From Ecdyonurus torrentis (taxonomy: Eukaryota; Arthropoda; Insecta; Ephemeroptera; Heptageniidae): 64,000 nucleotides of DNA. The position numbers and the translations under genes were made by a program. The notes beneath the pieces are model-generated. The model was not told the origin of the DNA, did no database searches, and saw only the letters and a program-made list of their open reading frames with translations. The DNA is taken from positions 9,886,347-9,950,346 of the forward strand of contig OX439133.1 of NCBI GenBank assembly GCA_949318235.1, in the 5' to 3' direction. This document shows positions 14,263 through 27,283 of the stretch, piece by piece; within the stretch, counting starts at the first letter, position 1, and each line of letters starts with the position of its first letter.

Positions 14263-14371
14263 GAATGAATGAATGAATGAATGAATGAATGAATGAATGA
14301 ATGAATGAATGAATGAATGAATGAATGAATGAATGAATGAATGAATGAATGAATGAATGAATGAATGAATG
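14263..14371. repeat. (GAAT)n tetranucleotide microsatellite, about 109 bp
   Basis: Pure GAAT/ATGA repeat. Three antisense frames give His-Ser-Phe-Ile repeats, which are not proteins. Confidence 0.95.
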
Positions 14372-15095
14372 TGAATCCACCATGATAAAACAACAATATT
14401 ATAATTTAAAAGCATCATTTTTTAAAAAAAAGTAAAGTGAATTGAATATTTATATTTTTTTAAATTTGAAATTAAACAAAAAAAAAAAAAAAAAAAGTGA
14501 AATTGAAAACTAGTATGAAAATCATTTTTATTTGTAATAATAAGTATATACTCTGGTATAATGAATGAAAAATAGTGTTATATTTATGTAATGGATGGTA
14601 TATAATATACTATACAGTACGTATAGGTTGTTATTATATTTTGTTAATCGAATTGGGAAAACGGGAATTATATATAGAGTTGTTTATTTTCATCATAATA
14701 AAAGCACTATATATAATTTTCCGGTACTCTAATTCTTTGATAACTTTTCTATATACATTACTCACGTCAGTGTTATAGACATATGTTTAAATCAAATTAT
14801 TTCATGATAAAATAATAAAGTATAAAATACTGTATATTTTTTATTCACATGTTAAAAAGTTATATTATTCGATAAATACTCACGATTAGTGTTTATGTAA
14901 AAAAGTAATTTTCACGTCAAATAAATATATTAAAAATGAAATTTGTAACATGATATAGTAATAAATAGTGAAAATCTGACATGAAACTGAATAAGTTTTG
15001 CATGCAGTGAACTGCATTCGTGAATTCGCTTTTATTGGTGCATTTTGTTTATAGGATAATGAGGCAAGAAAAAAACAAAGGAAAATATACATTTT

Positions 15096-15129
<34 letters not shown>

Positions 15130-15394
15130 AAGAAAGAAAGAGGGAGAGAGAGAGAGAGAGAGAGAGAGAATAAAATGAGTGAAATGCAGATTTATAAATA
15201 TAATTTCGCAACGTTTTCGCAAAATAATGAAATAAATAATGTAATCAAAATCTTATTAAATCCAATTGAAAAATTATATTCTAAATCATATTATATTTAT
15301 TATTATTTTAATACTTTAATGAACTCTACTATATAGCATATCCAATGTAACTCTACATGATATTTCATTGTATCTAATATTCCGCTAATACACG

Positions 15395-15430
<36 letters not shown>

Positions 15431-15524
15431 ACCATTTATAAAAATGGAAAGTCTAACCCAATTATTTTCATATTGAATGGACTATTTTCTATATTCAGTC
15501 CATTGTTTATATTTAACTTTTTTC

Positions 15525-15525
<1 letters not shown>

Positions 15526-15584
<59 letters not shown>
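15526..15584. repeat. (CT)n microsatellite
   Basis: Pure CT repeat of about 59 bp. Confidence 0.92.
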
Positions 15585-15588
<4 letters not shown>

Positions 15589-16017
15589 CACTCTTTAACA
15601 ACTTTTTTGTTTCTTTACATTCACTAACTTTATTTTTCTAACATTTTATTTTTTCCTGTACAAATTTAAACACTTTATATAAAAAAAATATTTCAAGAAT
15701 AATAAACAAAATTTCTCACGAACTTTATAAAAGATAAGGGATGCATCGTTTTGTTATATATCGAATAGGTTTTCTTGACGGTTGAAAATTCGGAAGTTGT
15801 TTACCTATTATCACGTACAGAAGGGGAAGTAAAAAAAATTAGGGTGAGAATCTTATTAAATAATAAGGGAAGAGGGAAGTTATAGTAGTAATGCAGGTTT
15901 AATATAACAGGTAAAAGATGCAACGAAATATTTTTATATATCTTCAACCTTTGGCATGCATGAGGGGTTGATTTTTTTTTTTTTTTTTTTTAATTTCGAT
16001 CACGAGATGAGTTCTAA

Positions 16018-16351
16018 GGGTTGTATTTAGATGTCGTGTATCTCAAAATCTAAAAGAAAAATTATAAACTCTATTATGCCATACGAAAGGTTATATTAAC
16101 AGCTACCTATAATAAAATTTTCAGAACCCGTGACCATCAGATAAGAAAGAGAGAGAAAATAATTATTAAAATTTATATAATGCTCTTTTTGGACTAAAAC
16201 TTCAAAAAATCATCATCTAGCATGGTGAACCCCCAAATATTTTACATTTTTGAAGATACCTTATCATAATGCATCAATGTGCAAAATTTCAGATTTTTCT
16301 TTCTTTGCAACTTTTTATTTAAATTCCGGTCGGAATAGCTTCCCGCCTTAA
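16018..16351 (+). mobile_element. family-B MITE copy
   Basis: Begins GGGTTGTATTTAGATG and ends TAGCTTCCCGCCTTAA. Internal blocks match the copies at 326 and 12,866. Confidence 0.68.
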
Positions 16352-16362
16352 TTATGCAAATG

Positions 16363-16402
<40 letters not shown>

Positions 16403-16782
16403 AAGATTTTCTCTTTTTCCTAATTACTTCTTTCCTCCGTTAGTTCATAGTTGTAAAATATTCTTGTAGCATATCATCAGGTATCCAGAATTTTATTGGC
16501 AACAAAATTTTATCGTCACTGAATTTTTAATAAAGGAAGTCGTTTATTGCTGCTTTCAAGTCACTTTTATTGATTCGATTGTTATTGTTGAAAACATTGT
16601 TGATATGCGACAGAATTACCTTTGTGTTTTTTATTATTTTTGTTTTCCTTTTTCATGAAAAAGGTTCTGTTGTGAATGTTTTGTTATAATAAAATTGCAC
16701 TTAAAATTTTATAGATTAAACTTTTTATGTTTATTTTCAATTTTGGAACAGAAATTGCATATACTTGTTCTCTCTCTCTCTA

Positions 16783-16814
<32 letters not shown>

Positions 16815-16931
16815 TCTCTTCCTTCCTATAAGAACTTAAAAAAGGGCCGAAAATTTTGAGAAGATAGAATAAAAATACAAACTATTATTTGCCTATGATA
16901 AAGCAAGAAAATTAATATTTCGTAATTTCAG

Positions 16932-16932
16932 G

Positions 16933-16984
<52 letters not shown>
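16932..16984. repeat. poly-A tract of about 53 bases
   Basis: One of the longest homopolymers in the window. I see no retrotransposon body directly 5' of it. Confidence 0.9.
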
Positions 16985-16985
<1 letters not shown>

Positions 16986-17399
16986 GTTTCCGTAAAAATA
17001 TGCTTCTATTAGTTTCAAAATGTAAAATCAAGATAATATTATACATTAATAAAAATATGTACACTTAAATCAAAACTATATCAAAGGAACCCCTTTTTCT
17101 GGACTCATCACATAAGTAATAACACGTCAACTAAAAAAAAGAACAGAAAAAAGAAAGAAGAAGAAGAAAAAAAAAAAAAAAAAAAGCTTCCAATGTGTAT
17201 ATAGTACCGAAAGATCCATCGACATCTCGACATTGCTTTAGTTTAAAACTTAATGCTCCACTATATATATAATGATAAAAAAACAACAACGTAAAATTCA
17301 TGCATATTAAAATGTTCTCCACTATAATATACCAATTATCAATAAAACAACGTGGAGGGTCTAAAAACCACAAACAATAATCAGTAACAATGGTAGAAA

Positions 17400-17560
17400 C
17401 AGCTGCTTTATGTAGAGCTTTGACCCTGAGATAATATATTGTGCTCCTCAGGGTAGCTCTTGTATACAGATGCTGTTGTTCATCTGTCTGCGTGCATCAC
17501 CTTTTGTGGTGCATCCATGTGTCTGCTGCAGGGTGATATAATATATAAGCGTGGCTGTCA
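17400..17560. other. moderately GC-rich stretch with small stems, unidentified
   Basis: ACCCTGAG / CTCAGGGT and TGCATCACC / GGTGCATCC-type stems before a (TG)n(AG)n tract. Not recognised. Confidence 0.25.
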
Positions 17561-17563
17561 AGA

Positions 17564-17603
<40 letters not shown>

Positions 17604-18485
17604 TGTGATTTTCGTGTGATTTTTTCGATCAAAATAAATATATGTGCACAATTTTATTGTATTTTGAGAACAAAAAGTTTTTTTTTTTTTCATACAAACA
17701 TAAATGTCCTGCAAAGATTTTGTCAGTTGTTTTTATGTAAATCATATTATATGTACAATTAAAAACTTAAAAATATCGATTTATTTATTACACTGGAAAT
17801 ATATGTATTACTATATATGCGCCTTTTATAAATTTTTATTTATTTATGAAAGATACTGCATATAAAAATGCATTTTATTTGCATACATATTTGCATACAT
17901 ATAATATGTGGTCTTTTTATTATACTGTATATCAAATATGATACCAAAAGAAATACAATCAAATATATATATAATGACAAAAATAACGTAATAATTTCTC
18001 TTTTATATTCGTGAATAAAACAATGTAATAAAATCATTATTTAAATCAATATAATATTAAATATAAATATGATGAATTATTAAAATATACATAACTTTAA
18101 AATTTATATCCTATCCAAAGTTCCATGACACAAGCAAAGTTTAATCCTTCCGTAATATATTTTTATATATCAGCTGAAGAAGATACAACATACGGCCGGT
18201 CCATTGCTCCTTCTACAATTATTATTAATAATAATCCCCCGTGCCCGTGCACCTATGCCATATGTAATATGTATAGTAGGTGGTGTATAACATATGAAGT
18301 ATCACAGCTGAATAGCGATACATGTATGAGGTGCATCACATCATCTGTTATTTTTTTACCTTTACACATATGTCGTCTTTATATACAAATCAAAAAAACA
18401 TTTATATATATATTAACCATCTGCCATATTAGTTCGTATATATTATAATATTTTGCACGCGAGTTAAGTTGCGGATTTTCATAAT

Positions 18486-18654
18486 TATTGACTGATAAAG
18501 GAACAACTGTTTTGAAGCCGACTATAAGCAATTTCGCTCATATCCGCTTCCGTTTCGACTTACTGCGCATGCGTAGTGAGGAGAAACGGAAGCGGATGTG
18601 ACCGAAATTGCTTATAGTCGGCCTCAAAACCGTTGTTCCTTTACTAGTCAATAA
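18486..18654. mobile_element. family-C foldback MITE (169 bp near-perfect palindrome)
   Basis: Arms share TTATTGACT, AAAGGAACAAC, CCGACTATAAGCAATTTCG and ATCCGCTTCCGTTTC, with only a short centre. GC-rich against its surroundings. A second copy lies at 62,988. Confidence 0.75.
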
Positions 18655-19322
18655 CAAAAAAATAAAGTGTTGACAGCTGTATAAGCTTAATTTTTTTAGT
18701 GTGTGATTTGTGATGGATTGGTAATAGCTAAAATTATGAAGAAAAGTTTTCTGCTGCTTAATTTGCTAGCATTCAAAAAAAAAAAAAAAAAAAAAAAAAA
18801 AAAGCCTGATCAAATTTATATGAATAAAATTAAACATGAATTTATATTGCTCTTTTGTAGCGTTGTTTACTTTTAGAATTTCATAGTAGAATATAACAAT
18901 AATTCTGCTGTATGCAGCATAATGGAGACATCATATCTCATTATTATGCATCAATGTTTTCTGTACTCATTTTGTATGTATTCACAAATTTGCTTTTATT
19001 GTTGTTATAAAATTTCTTGACTTTTCCGAAAACAAGAAAAGGAAAAACAAAAAAGTTATTGAAAATCTACGCGTTTTTGCGAAGTAAAATTTTGATGCCG
19101 CTCAAAGTTATACGGAAAATTCGATATATTTATATATATAGCAAAGGTGGCCTTTCTCTGTAAAAAAATTAAATCATATTTGTAGAATTTTATTGCGCCA
19201 ACTTAAAATCTGCCGCGCATTATAGAAAATTTCAATTTTTCAAGAAGGTCAATTTTCTAGGGAAATTCTGCTCAAAGTTACAAACAAAAATAGAGTATGA
19301 ATATGTGAATGCACCTTACAAA

Positions 19323-19329
<7 letters not shown>

Positions 19330-19369
<40 letters not shown>
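19330..19369. repeat. (AG)n microsatellite
   Basis: Pure AG repeat of 40 bp. Confidence 0.92.
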
Positions 19370-19373
<4 letters not shown>

Positions 19374-20240
19374 AAGATTGAACAAAAAAAACTCGTAAAA
19401 AACATAATATATTATACAGATATCCATCTCTCGTTAACAAATTACTGTATAAAATGATAACATTTTCACTTAACTTAGCACATATATTGCTACTGTGTGA
19501 GATCTTATATAAAATCATGATACATTATTTATCTTTTCTTGCAGTACAAAAAAAAATACAGTTGCATGAAGGTTTAATTATACTTTATATACATTGTTCT
19601 CTTTAATTATTGTTGTCTATAACGTTTTTCTGTTATTGTTTCAAAACCAAAGTATAACGGTTTAGTTTATTAGATGTGGTTATTATATATTTCTTAATAT
19701 ATTGCAAATTTACGTGCGTATATATGACACAATTATTTTTTTATGCAGAATTTTTGTGTGGAGTATATGGTTATTATTATTATTTTTTTACATTGTTATG
19801 TTTTTAAAATATATAGGTTAATTGATGTATATCGAAATATATCAGATTTAATATATTGTTAAATTCAAGATTGTTTTAGATATTTGCTAATGGACATTAT
19901 ATATTTTGTTTACGTATACGTTTTAATGTAAATTGTTATAATTATGCAAAAAATCAGAACATTTGAAAACGCCTTGCACGGTCAGTTTTATGACAATATT
20001 ATATAGCATAACTGTATCCAAAATTATAAATTTTATATACATTATATTAAATATACGTCCAACAACACAACAATAATTATGCTAACCCAATTTTAACAAC
20101 ATTGCATTCATATCAACAAATAATATGGTGTTTCACGCATATTTCAATATATCCAACATTTCACAACTTTCATTTAGATTTTTTTCCCCCTTCTTTTTTC
20201 CTTTCCTTTTCTTTTCTTTTCTTTTCTTTTCTGTTTTTTT

Positions 20241-20272
<32 letters not shown>

Positions 20273-20849
20273 GCTTCTTCTTCTTCTTCATTATGGAACA
20301 CTTGCAATGAACGAACTATATGTAAAATAAATTTGAATTATTTTAATACATTTCTTATTAAAAATTGTTTTTACTTACACGTTGCAACAATTAAAAACAT
20401 TTCATTTCAAGTGGTCCATTGCAAACTTAAATTGTTATATGTGCATTGTGATTAAATTTGTTTTGCTATAATATATTATATAAAGAAAAGCATTGAGATA
20501 ACAATTTGATTAATAAGTTTAATAACATAAAAAAAAAATTAATAATAATAAATAAATAAATAAATTTATAAATGGTGATCCACGCAGTATAAAAAAAAGT
20601 AAATAATTATAATATTGAGCTTGAGTATAATTACTATTAGTTATGCTATATATCTCAAATTAGTTATGGTATAATGTATCATAGTTATTTTTATCATTAT
20701 GATGTAATAAAAAAATGTTATTGAAAGTGGGTTATAGCATAATTATTATATTTAAATTTGTCCATGTGTCTCATACAAACGACAGTATTACAAATTACAT
20801 TACTCAAGCATACATTTTTTTTTCTTAAGACAAAAACTCCACCACTTCC

Positions 20850-21110
20850 TTATATACAATCAGTCAAGACACTGATGTCTATAACCACTATAATATGGTT
20901 TAGCCATAAGGCCAGGTGAAATGACTCGCCCCTATGCATACTCATACTGTATAATATTATAGTGCGTGCAAAGCACCTGCCTTATGTAATGAAGCGATGT
21001 CGGCTGCTGTGGTGCACCTTGTGAGAGATCAAGTGAGACACCAAACCACCTTGAGTCGCGTGGCTGCTTGGCTGGCTAGATAATGTAACACCTTGCGAAC
21101 TTCATCTATA
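20850..21110. other. non-repetitive, GC-richer stretch, unidentified
   Basis: Balanced base composition over about 250 bp in AT-rich sequence, ending near CACCTTGCGAACTTC. No open frame and no RNA fold that I recognise. Confidence 0.25.
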
Positions 21111-21143
21111 GAGGTCAATTTTACTCTAAAGATGCTGGTGTCT

Positions 21144-21176
<33 letters not shown>

Positions 21177-21397
21177 TCTCACGTGGCTTGGATATTATGT
21201 CTATAAACTCATAGGCAAAGGTCAACTTTACGTTCATATGTAGGGAGATTAATTTTGAGTTCTAAAAAAAATGTACGTTATAGGCTTGAAAAAAAAAAAA
21301 AAAAAAAAAAACAGCATATTAATATAATTTCAGAAGCTTTTTCAAGTTCAGTCTTTTCTTAATGTATGTAGAGTTTATTTAGAGAGTTTATTTATTT

Positions 21398-21435
<38 letters not shown>

Positions 21436-23098
21436 TATAAGATGGTATGGGTTTCTTAGTATATTATATATATCTTATGTATTATACCCGAGGCTGCAAT
21501 GAATGGTGATATACGCACTGTGACACTCCTTTATGCGTTGCTCCTTATTTTCTTTCTTTGAACTATATATTAAATTATTTATAAAATTTCTTGATTTTCT
21601 TACGCGAACAAATTTAATGTCTGAGAAAGGTCAAATATCATGAAACTGCAATTCAATTCCTTGCCTTTTTTTTTTTTTTCTTTCTTTCTTTCCTTTTTAT
21701 ATATTTATGTACCTAAATAAATACGTATAGCTATATACCTAAATACCTATCTCTTTGCATACTTAATCAATTAAGCTATCTGTTTTAAAACTTTTATATA
21801 ATAATATATCAAGTCAAAATAATATAGGAAAAGCACCAAAATTTAAGGAATTTATAAATTTACGCAGGTTTGATGATTTGTCGGTCTTTTATATAATTTC
21901 ACTATATTATGGCTTACTTTAAAATTTTGTGTAATGATTATATTGACATTTTTTGTATATTTTTATACTTCAGTATATTATATTATTGTAAATTATATTA
22001 ATTAAAAAAGGAGAATAAAAAATCTACCAAATCATCTTGTATAATTACTTACAATTTTTTATTGATTTTCTTTAATCATTTTTTCAAAACACAACAACAT
22101 AATGTAGTAGCTGCTGCATGTGTGAGTATTAATATGCTGATTGTAAAAAAATATTTCATGCTATTCATATGTCGCCTTAAACCAAATTACATTTTTGATC
22201 GCGTGGCTTGAGAACACCTTGCATCCTAGGAAATTTAATTTATAATTATGCAGCATAGGCAAGCTGCTATATAGTTTTAATGTATTTGAATTTTGATTAT
22301 TTTTAAATATGAATTTTAATTAAGGATATGAACTAACAAATAAGGAAGTATTAATATAATAAATATTTTGTATTTTCATATACATAAATCTCGATGCATT
22401 TTGGAGGGAAATAACATATAGACAACTTATACAGTCAGGAGAATTTAAGAATGCTTTAAGATAATTTAAATCCAACAATCGATTATTTTGTTATCCTTTT
22501 TTATAAATGAAATAATAATAATTATTTAATATAATTTTGTATGGAGGTTTGATCTTGAAGGAAGGAAGGAAATGATGTAGAGTTCCCATATATTATTATA
22601 ACACGAGTGTTTTATTATTCAATTGACATGAGTACATTGTTGCAAAGTACAGATTATGTAACTTTCTTACATGGTGATCGAAAGAGTCACTGACTTCTTG
22701 CCACTCCGATGGTCAGTCTATATAATAATAATAATGATAGCAGAGATGATATCGCTTATATTATACATTATAGACATTATACTAATAGCGCGGGATAAAA
22801 GGGATGATAACAATTAGAAGATGACGCGCTCATATACGCACGCACTGAATCATAGCGAGGGCAAAGGATCATAAATACATTTCAATAACATCGCTATCAT
22901 CTTTCTTAATAATGTAAGTTATGTAAGCATACAATAATATACTATGTGACAATATCAGCATAACGGTATATAAGTGATAACAATATGAGATATGGAAATT
23001 ACCCTAACAATTTGTATAATACAAACAGGTATGCCATTTTGGGCGATTGTTCAAAAAGTCAACCTATCGCCGACATTGTTAGATTTCGGGACTTTAGT

Positions 23099-23301
23099 CA
23101 GGGTTGGATAATAATGCAGTTGAATGTCAGGTGGCAATGGAGGCCTAAGAGGACATTTTTAGGATAGTTTCATTAACTTTTGGGGGCGTAACTGACCCCA
23201 ATGGGACCAAAGAAAGGCGTAACTGCCCTTAAAGGGGCCAAAAACCCAAGGGGCCTAAATTGTTGCGCAGACTTAATCTGCTTATAGTTAATTCGACCCT
23301 G
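23099..23301. mobile_element. possible hAT-like MITE, about 200 bp
   Basis: A GC-richer block with ends CAGGGTTGGA and TCGACCCTG (TTCGACCCTG in full), and several GGGGC/GGCCCC tracts. CAGGG ends suggest hAT, but I see no matching 8-bp duplication. Confidence 0.35.
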
Positions 23302-23849
23302 CAACAAGTGCCTAATGGACCATTTGCAATGTATAAACTATTTAAATTAAATTTAAACATTCTAAATGCGTATTTCTTGATGGAAAAATTGTTATCATAT
23401 AAATATATGTTACAACAAAATTAAAAAGCGTTTAATGCAAGTGGACCATCAGTGTTCAAATTTTCATTAATTATTTCGCTATATAATTTTACTTTTTGAA
23501 CGCTATTATTTATAGAATTTTAAAATTGTTGTTTCATACGTTCCAGAAAAATTACCAATACATATAGTCGATCATACAATTCATCTGTCAATATTTTTAA
23601 CACGATAGCTCATCTAATATTACATGTCTTATATAAATTGAAATAATTTCCAATAATAAAAATAACAAAAGTTGAATAATATAATAAAAATAGTTCTCAT
23701 TTAGAATTTAAATATGTAATTCTAACAAACACAATTTTAAGTATATTATAACGCCAACTTCGTATAAATATAAAAATCACTTTCCGGCGACACGACATAC
23801 ATTAATACACTTCACATGCTTCACATTAAAAAACACCTTGCATATATAT

Positions 23850-24330
23850 AATGATTATTTAAATCAAAAGGTGCCAGGAAGCATAATATTTTTAAAATCA
23901 GATTATTTGAAGTATAAAAGGAAATCTTAACATATCATAAAAACAAAGGCTTCGATTTTTTCGGTTATATCTTTTATATGATTTTTAAGATTATGAATTC
24001 AAAAATGAAAAGGTGCAAAAAAAGAAGATTTTTTAACGTGTGCTTTAAAATAACGAACTTTTCAAGGAAATCTAGGTTATATAATTAAAACGTATAACAA
24101 ATCAAATATCAGAAAAATGTTTAGTTTTCATTCTGATATAAGATTGCGTAAAAAAAGGTGCACCTTTACTATAAAATTTGAAGGAAAGTCATATAATAAT
24201 AAAATACCAAACAAAAGCAAACGCTTCGATTTTTTTTTTTCGTTGTCTTGATTATATTATTTCTTGATAAAGATTTAAAAGTGAAAGACAAAGGTGCATT
24301 GCAGGAAACAATTTTTTATTGGTTTTTAAA
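23850..24330. repeat. diverged tandem repeat with AAGGTGCA blocks
   Basis: AAGGTGCA/AAGGTGCC recurs at about 23868, 24010, 24156 and 24292; GCTTCGATTTTTT occurs at about 23950 and 24226. Suggests an old tandem unit of 130-300 bp. Confidence 0.4.
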
Positions 24331-24632
24331 TTTTATTTGTAACGAATTTTTTTAGTGTAACATTGTCTTTATAAGATAATTATTTGGATAAAAATCTTAT
24401 TGTTTGATTTTTTTTTAAATTTATTTAAAGCTGGATTTTTTTTAACAAAGCGGCATGCTAATTATTTTATTGTATTCCAGCGTCAATTCTTTAAAAAAAA
24501 GTATGTTTTGTTAAAGTTTTTTATTTAAAGAATGTTATAATACGTAATTTAACTGGTAGAATTCAAACAAAAAATTAAAATATGTAAAAATTTAAAGACT
24601 TTTAAATAAAATTGATATTATCATTGATTTTT

Positions 24633-24634
<2 letters not shown>

Positions 24635-24699
<65 letters not shown>

Positions 24700-24700
24700 T

Positions 24701-24779
<79 letters not shown>

Positions 24780-24780
24780 T
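24635..24780. repeat. (TGTC)n tetranucleotide microsatellite, about 145 bp
   Basis: TGTC repeat with a single interruption near 24,699. The Ser-Val-Cys-Leu frame is an artefact. Confidence 0.95.
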
Positions 24781-25536
24781 TTTAAATTATTTTTTTATTC
24801 CATGCATATAAAATACTAAATTTAGTTATAATTCATGGCCAAAAATAAATTCACTTATACTCTCTCTCATGCTCCTATTTCTATACGTTTCAAATTCACG
24901 ATAAATGACCTTCTACCAAAAATGTCACTTTGATAGGAACACACATAATGTCATGGTATAAAGTTATGTAAAAATCATGTTAATGCACAGTACGACATTT
25001 TGTCCTTACATGCCTTTGTAATTTATAGTTATGTCATATGGAAATCAAATTTGCATACATATAGTAAATATATATTATAATGTAGGCGGTATATAGGCGC
25101 ACTCGATTGCAAAATTTATACGCAGAAAGTAAATGTAAGCAACTAAACACTAAAGCAAAATTTGACGTAACATGAGTATGGAATCATAGTGTTATATATA
25201 TAGTTAAAAATGTGGAATGAAAAGGCAAAGTTATGCCGTAATGAAGTATAATCCTTTTTTTTTTTTATTATTATTATTTTTTTTTTTTGCATAATAGCAT
25301 ATTAATTTTATAAATTGCATAAATTGAACTTGAATATTTATTTTTATGACCCAAATTAAACGTATATATAAAGACACGTTTATGTGCATATTTTATACTC
25401 TGTGTTATCCTTATAGGGTGCATGCATTCATGTTTAAGTCGACGCCATGTTGGATAACTCAATAACATGGGTGACATAGGAAAATAACTCATTTAGCCAG
25501 TATACAAACGCACTACGTAATATGCAGACTTGGCCA

Positions 25537-25690
25537 TGAGCGACTTGTTTGAGCGACGCTCACGTGAGCGCGCTCATTTTTTATGAGTTGAGCGTGAGCG
25601 CGCTCATTTTTGTAAATATGAGCATGAGCGTGAGCGTGCTCATTTTAAATGAGTTGAGCGAACTCGCTCTTTATTTACTCACCCGCTCAC
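25537..25690. repeat. left subterminal motif array of the hAT-like element
   Basis: Repeated GTGAGCGCGCTCATTTT units, each containing the palindrome TGAGCGCGCTCA or a variant. Read as codons they give Met-Ser-Val-Ser-Ala-Leu-Ile repeats, which is an artefact. Such subterminal arrays usually bind hAT transposase (inference). Confidence 0.7.
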
Positions 25691-26078
25691 TTTTTTCTCC
25701 TTTTTACCTTTTTACTTTGAAATTTGTACTCATTTCTACTATTTTAATAAAAGGCTTTCTTTATTATTTTTTTTTCTTATAGATATTAAATTTGAAATAA
25801 AGAGTTAATAGCATGATAACAAAACAAAATTATAGTAGAAAACATTTTTCAATGAATAGAGAAAATACAGGAATGATTGTATAGTTCAAGTGCATGCTCA
25901 CTTCCCCCCTTCCACTTTCAACTGCAAGTCGCGACACCTAACCATTTTGCGAGTAATGGACACAAGTATCTGAAGATCTTTTGTTAGTGCCAGATGACAC
26001 TTTTTTTTGTCACAGAATGGTGATTAAACCAACAGTAATTATAGCCATAGACATCAATAGCAATATTCAAAATTTTGC

Positions 26079-26109
<31 letters not shown>

Positions 26110-26244
26110 CTGGGATTAAAAGAGGCTCACGGGAGGAGGGGGGGGGGGGGTTACTCAGTTTAAATCAAATAGTGACCAGCATGAAAGTTCATGTTTAGGC
26201 ACTGACTGTAAAAAATATATTTATTATTATTTTTGCGACGTAAA

Positions 26245-26400
26245 GTGTTAAACTTACGTCATTCTGAATGCTTTTCGATGCTCTTCTTGAGTAATGAATA
26301 ACATTGCTCTGCAAAGAACAAACGTAGTTTAAGGCAATTTTGTGTGTAAAATTAGCTATTTTTTGTAATTATTATTTTTCTTGCATATACTTAATGAATA
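26245..26400 (+). mobile_element. family-A MITE fragment inside the hAT-like element
   Basis: Carries the family-A core (GAGTAATGAATAACATTGCT and the TTAGCTATTTTT segment). A third level of the insertion stack. Confidence 0.65.
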
Positions 26401-26512
26401 ATAATAATATTATGTATAAACGTTCTACCTCGTCCTCTTCTGTATAAAAATCAATATACGTATAAATTAAAAGCCTTCAAGAATAAAATGCACCAATGGG
26501 AAATATATAAAT

Positions 26513-26655
26513 ATGAGCGAAAAGAGCGCGCTCAAAAAATTCATGAGCGTGAGCGTGAGCGCGCTCATTTGCAAAATCACGAGCGAAAGCGTGAGCGCGC
26601 TCATTTACGTGAGCGTGAGCGATGAGCGTGAGCGCGCTCATTTTAAAAGAGCGCT
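26513..26655. repeat. right subterminal motif array of the hAT-like element
   Basis: The same GAGCGTGAGCGCGCTCAT units as at the left end, ending next to the right inverted repeat. GC content is far above the surroundings. Confidence 0.7.
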
Positions 26656-27213
26656 GGCCAAGTCTGGTAATATGTATGCAATATTTTTGAGAGCATATTG
26701 ATGATGTATAAATATGTTGAATTATAGTATCTCAAGTATATGTGAAAAAACTAACATAAACAAAAAACTAACCGATTTCTCAAAGAAAATTGCCTAAAAC
26801 AAAGTTTGTCCTATATGCTGAGCAATGTTATTCACTACTCCAATATGGCCTCCAAGCGCATTAAATGTGACGTCATGCGCATACATCATATAATATAGCA
26901 AATGCTATATTATGCATTATTATGAACGCAATTCTGCATATTTTGATATTGTTGGTGCATATAAATCAAATAACTTACCTTTTGAATTACATAATCTCTT
27001 TTCTTTTTTCTTTTTTTTTCTTCTTTTTTAATCTCGCAATATTATATATAATATATTTCATTATATATTATTTCATTTAGCGAGATGGCAGTAATTCATT
27101 AAATTACTGTAAAATATTTCATTCTTCGTATCTTTTTGCGTAAATCTTTAAGTTTATTTAAACTTTTCATTAAATTCTTGAATTGTGAATCTTGGCTCCT
27201 ACGCAGTTAATAT

Positions 27214-27218
<5 letters not shown>

Positions 27219-27280
<62 letters not shown>
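27219..27280. repeat. (CT)n microsatellite
   Basis: Pure CT repeat of about 62 bp. Confidence 0.92.

Positions 27281-27283
<3 letters not shown>

Larger units (their letters stand above)
25525..26666. mobile_element. hAT-like non-autonomous element, 1,142 bp, with perfect 8-bp target duplication
   Basis: Termini CAGACTTGGCCA and TGGCCAAGTCTG are perfect 12-bp inverted repeats starting with CAG. They are flanked by GTAATATG on both sides (25517-25524 and 26667-26674). An 8-bp duplication with CAG-type ends is the hAT superfamily signature. Subterminal regions are packed with GAGCGTGAGCGCGCTCAT motifs in both orientations. I see no transposase. The middle carries a poly-A tract, a G-run and a family-A MITE copy. 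Confidence 0.85.
25413..26892 (-). mobile_element. family-A MITE copy split by the hAT-like element
   Basis: The left part, 25413-25524, begins TAGGGTGCATGCATTCATGT; the right part, 26675-26892, ends GACGTCATGCGCATAC. Removing the hAT-like element and one target duplication restores a normal family-A copy. Confidence 0.75.

Noticed and set aside
14181..14418. Three overlapping antisense frames of His-Ser-Phe-Ile repeats
   Set aside because: Translations of the GAAT microsatellite; all three frames are open because of the repeat, with no other protein sequence.
16932..16984. Long poly-A tracts as tails of SINEs or processed pseudogenes
   Set aside because: Homopolymers occur throughout, on both strands, without a common body upstream or flanking duplications.
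18125..18448. 107-codon open frame
   Set aside because: Composition is that of random AT-rich DNA, with no domain, no repeat of a family motif and no splice sites that link it to anything.
22560..22920. Possible LTR (antisense AATAAAACACTCGTGTTATAA-like segment)
   Set aside because: No paired LTR, primer-binding site or gag/pol sequence nearby.
24634..24819. Open frame of Ser-Val-Cys-Leu repeats
   Set aside because: Translation of the TGTC microsatellite.
25537..26655. Possible CRISPR array, because of regularly repeated GAGCG motifs
   Set aside because: The genome is eukaryotic, the units have no uniform spacers, and they lie just inside transposon termini.
26513..26701. Open frames rich in Ser-Val-Ser-Ala-Leu-Ile
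   Set aside because: Translation of the subterminal motif array of the hAT-like element.
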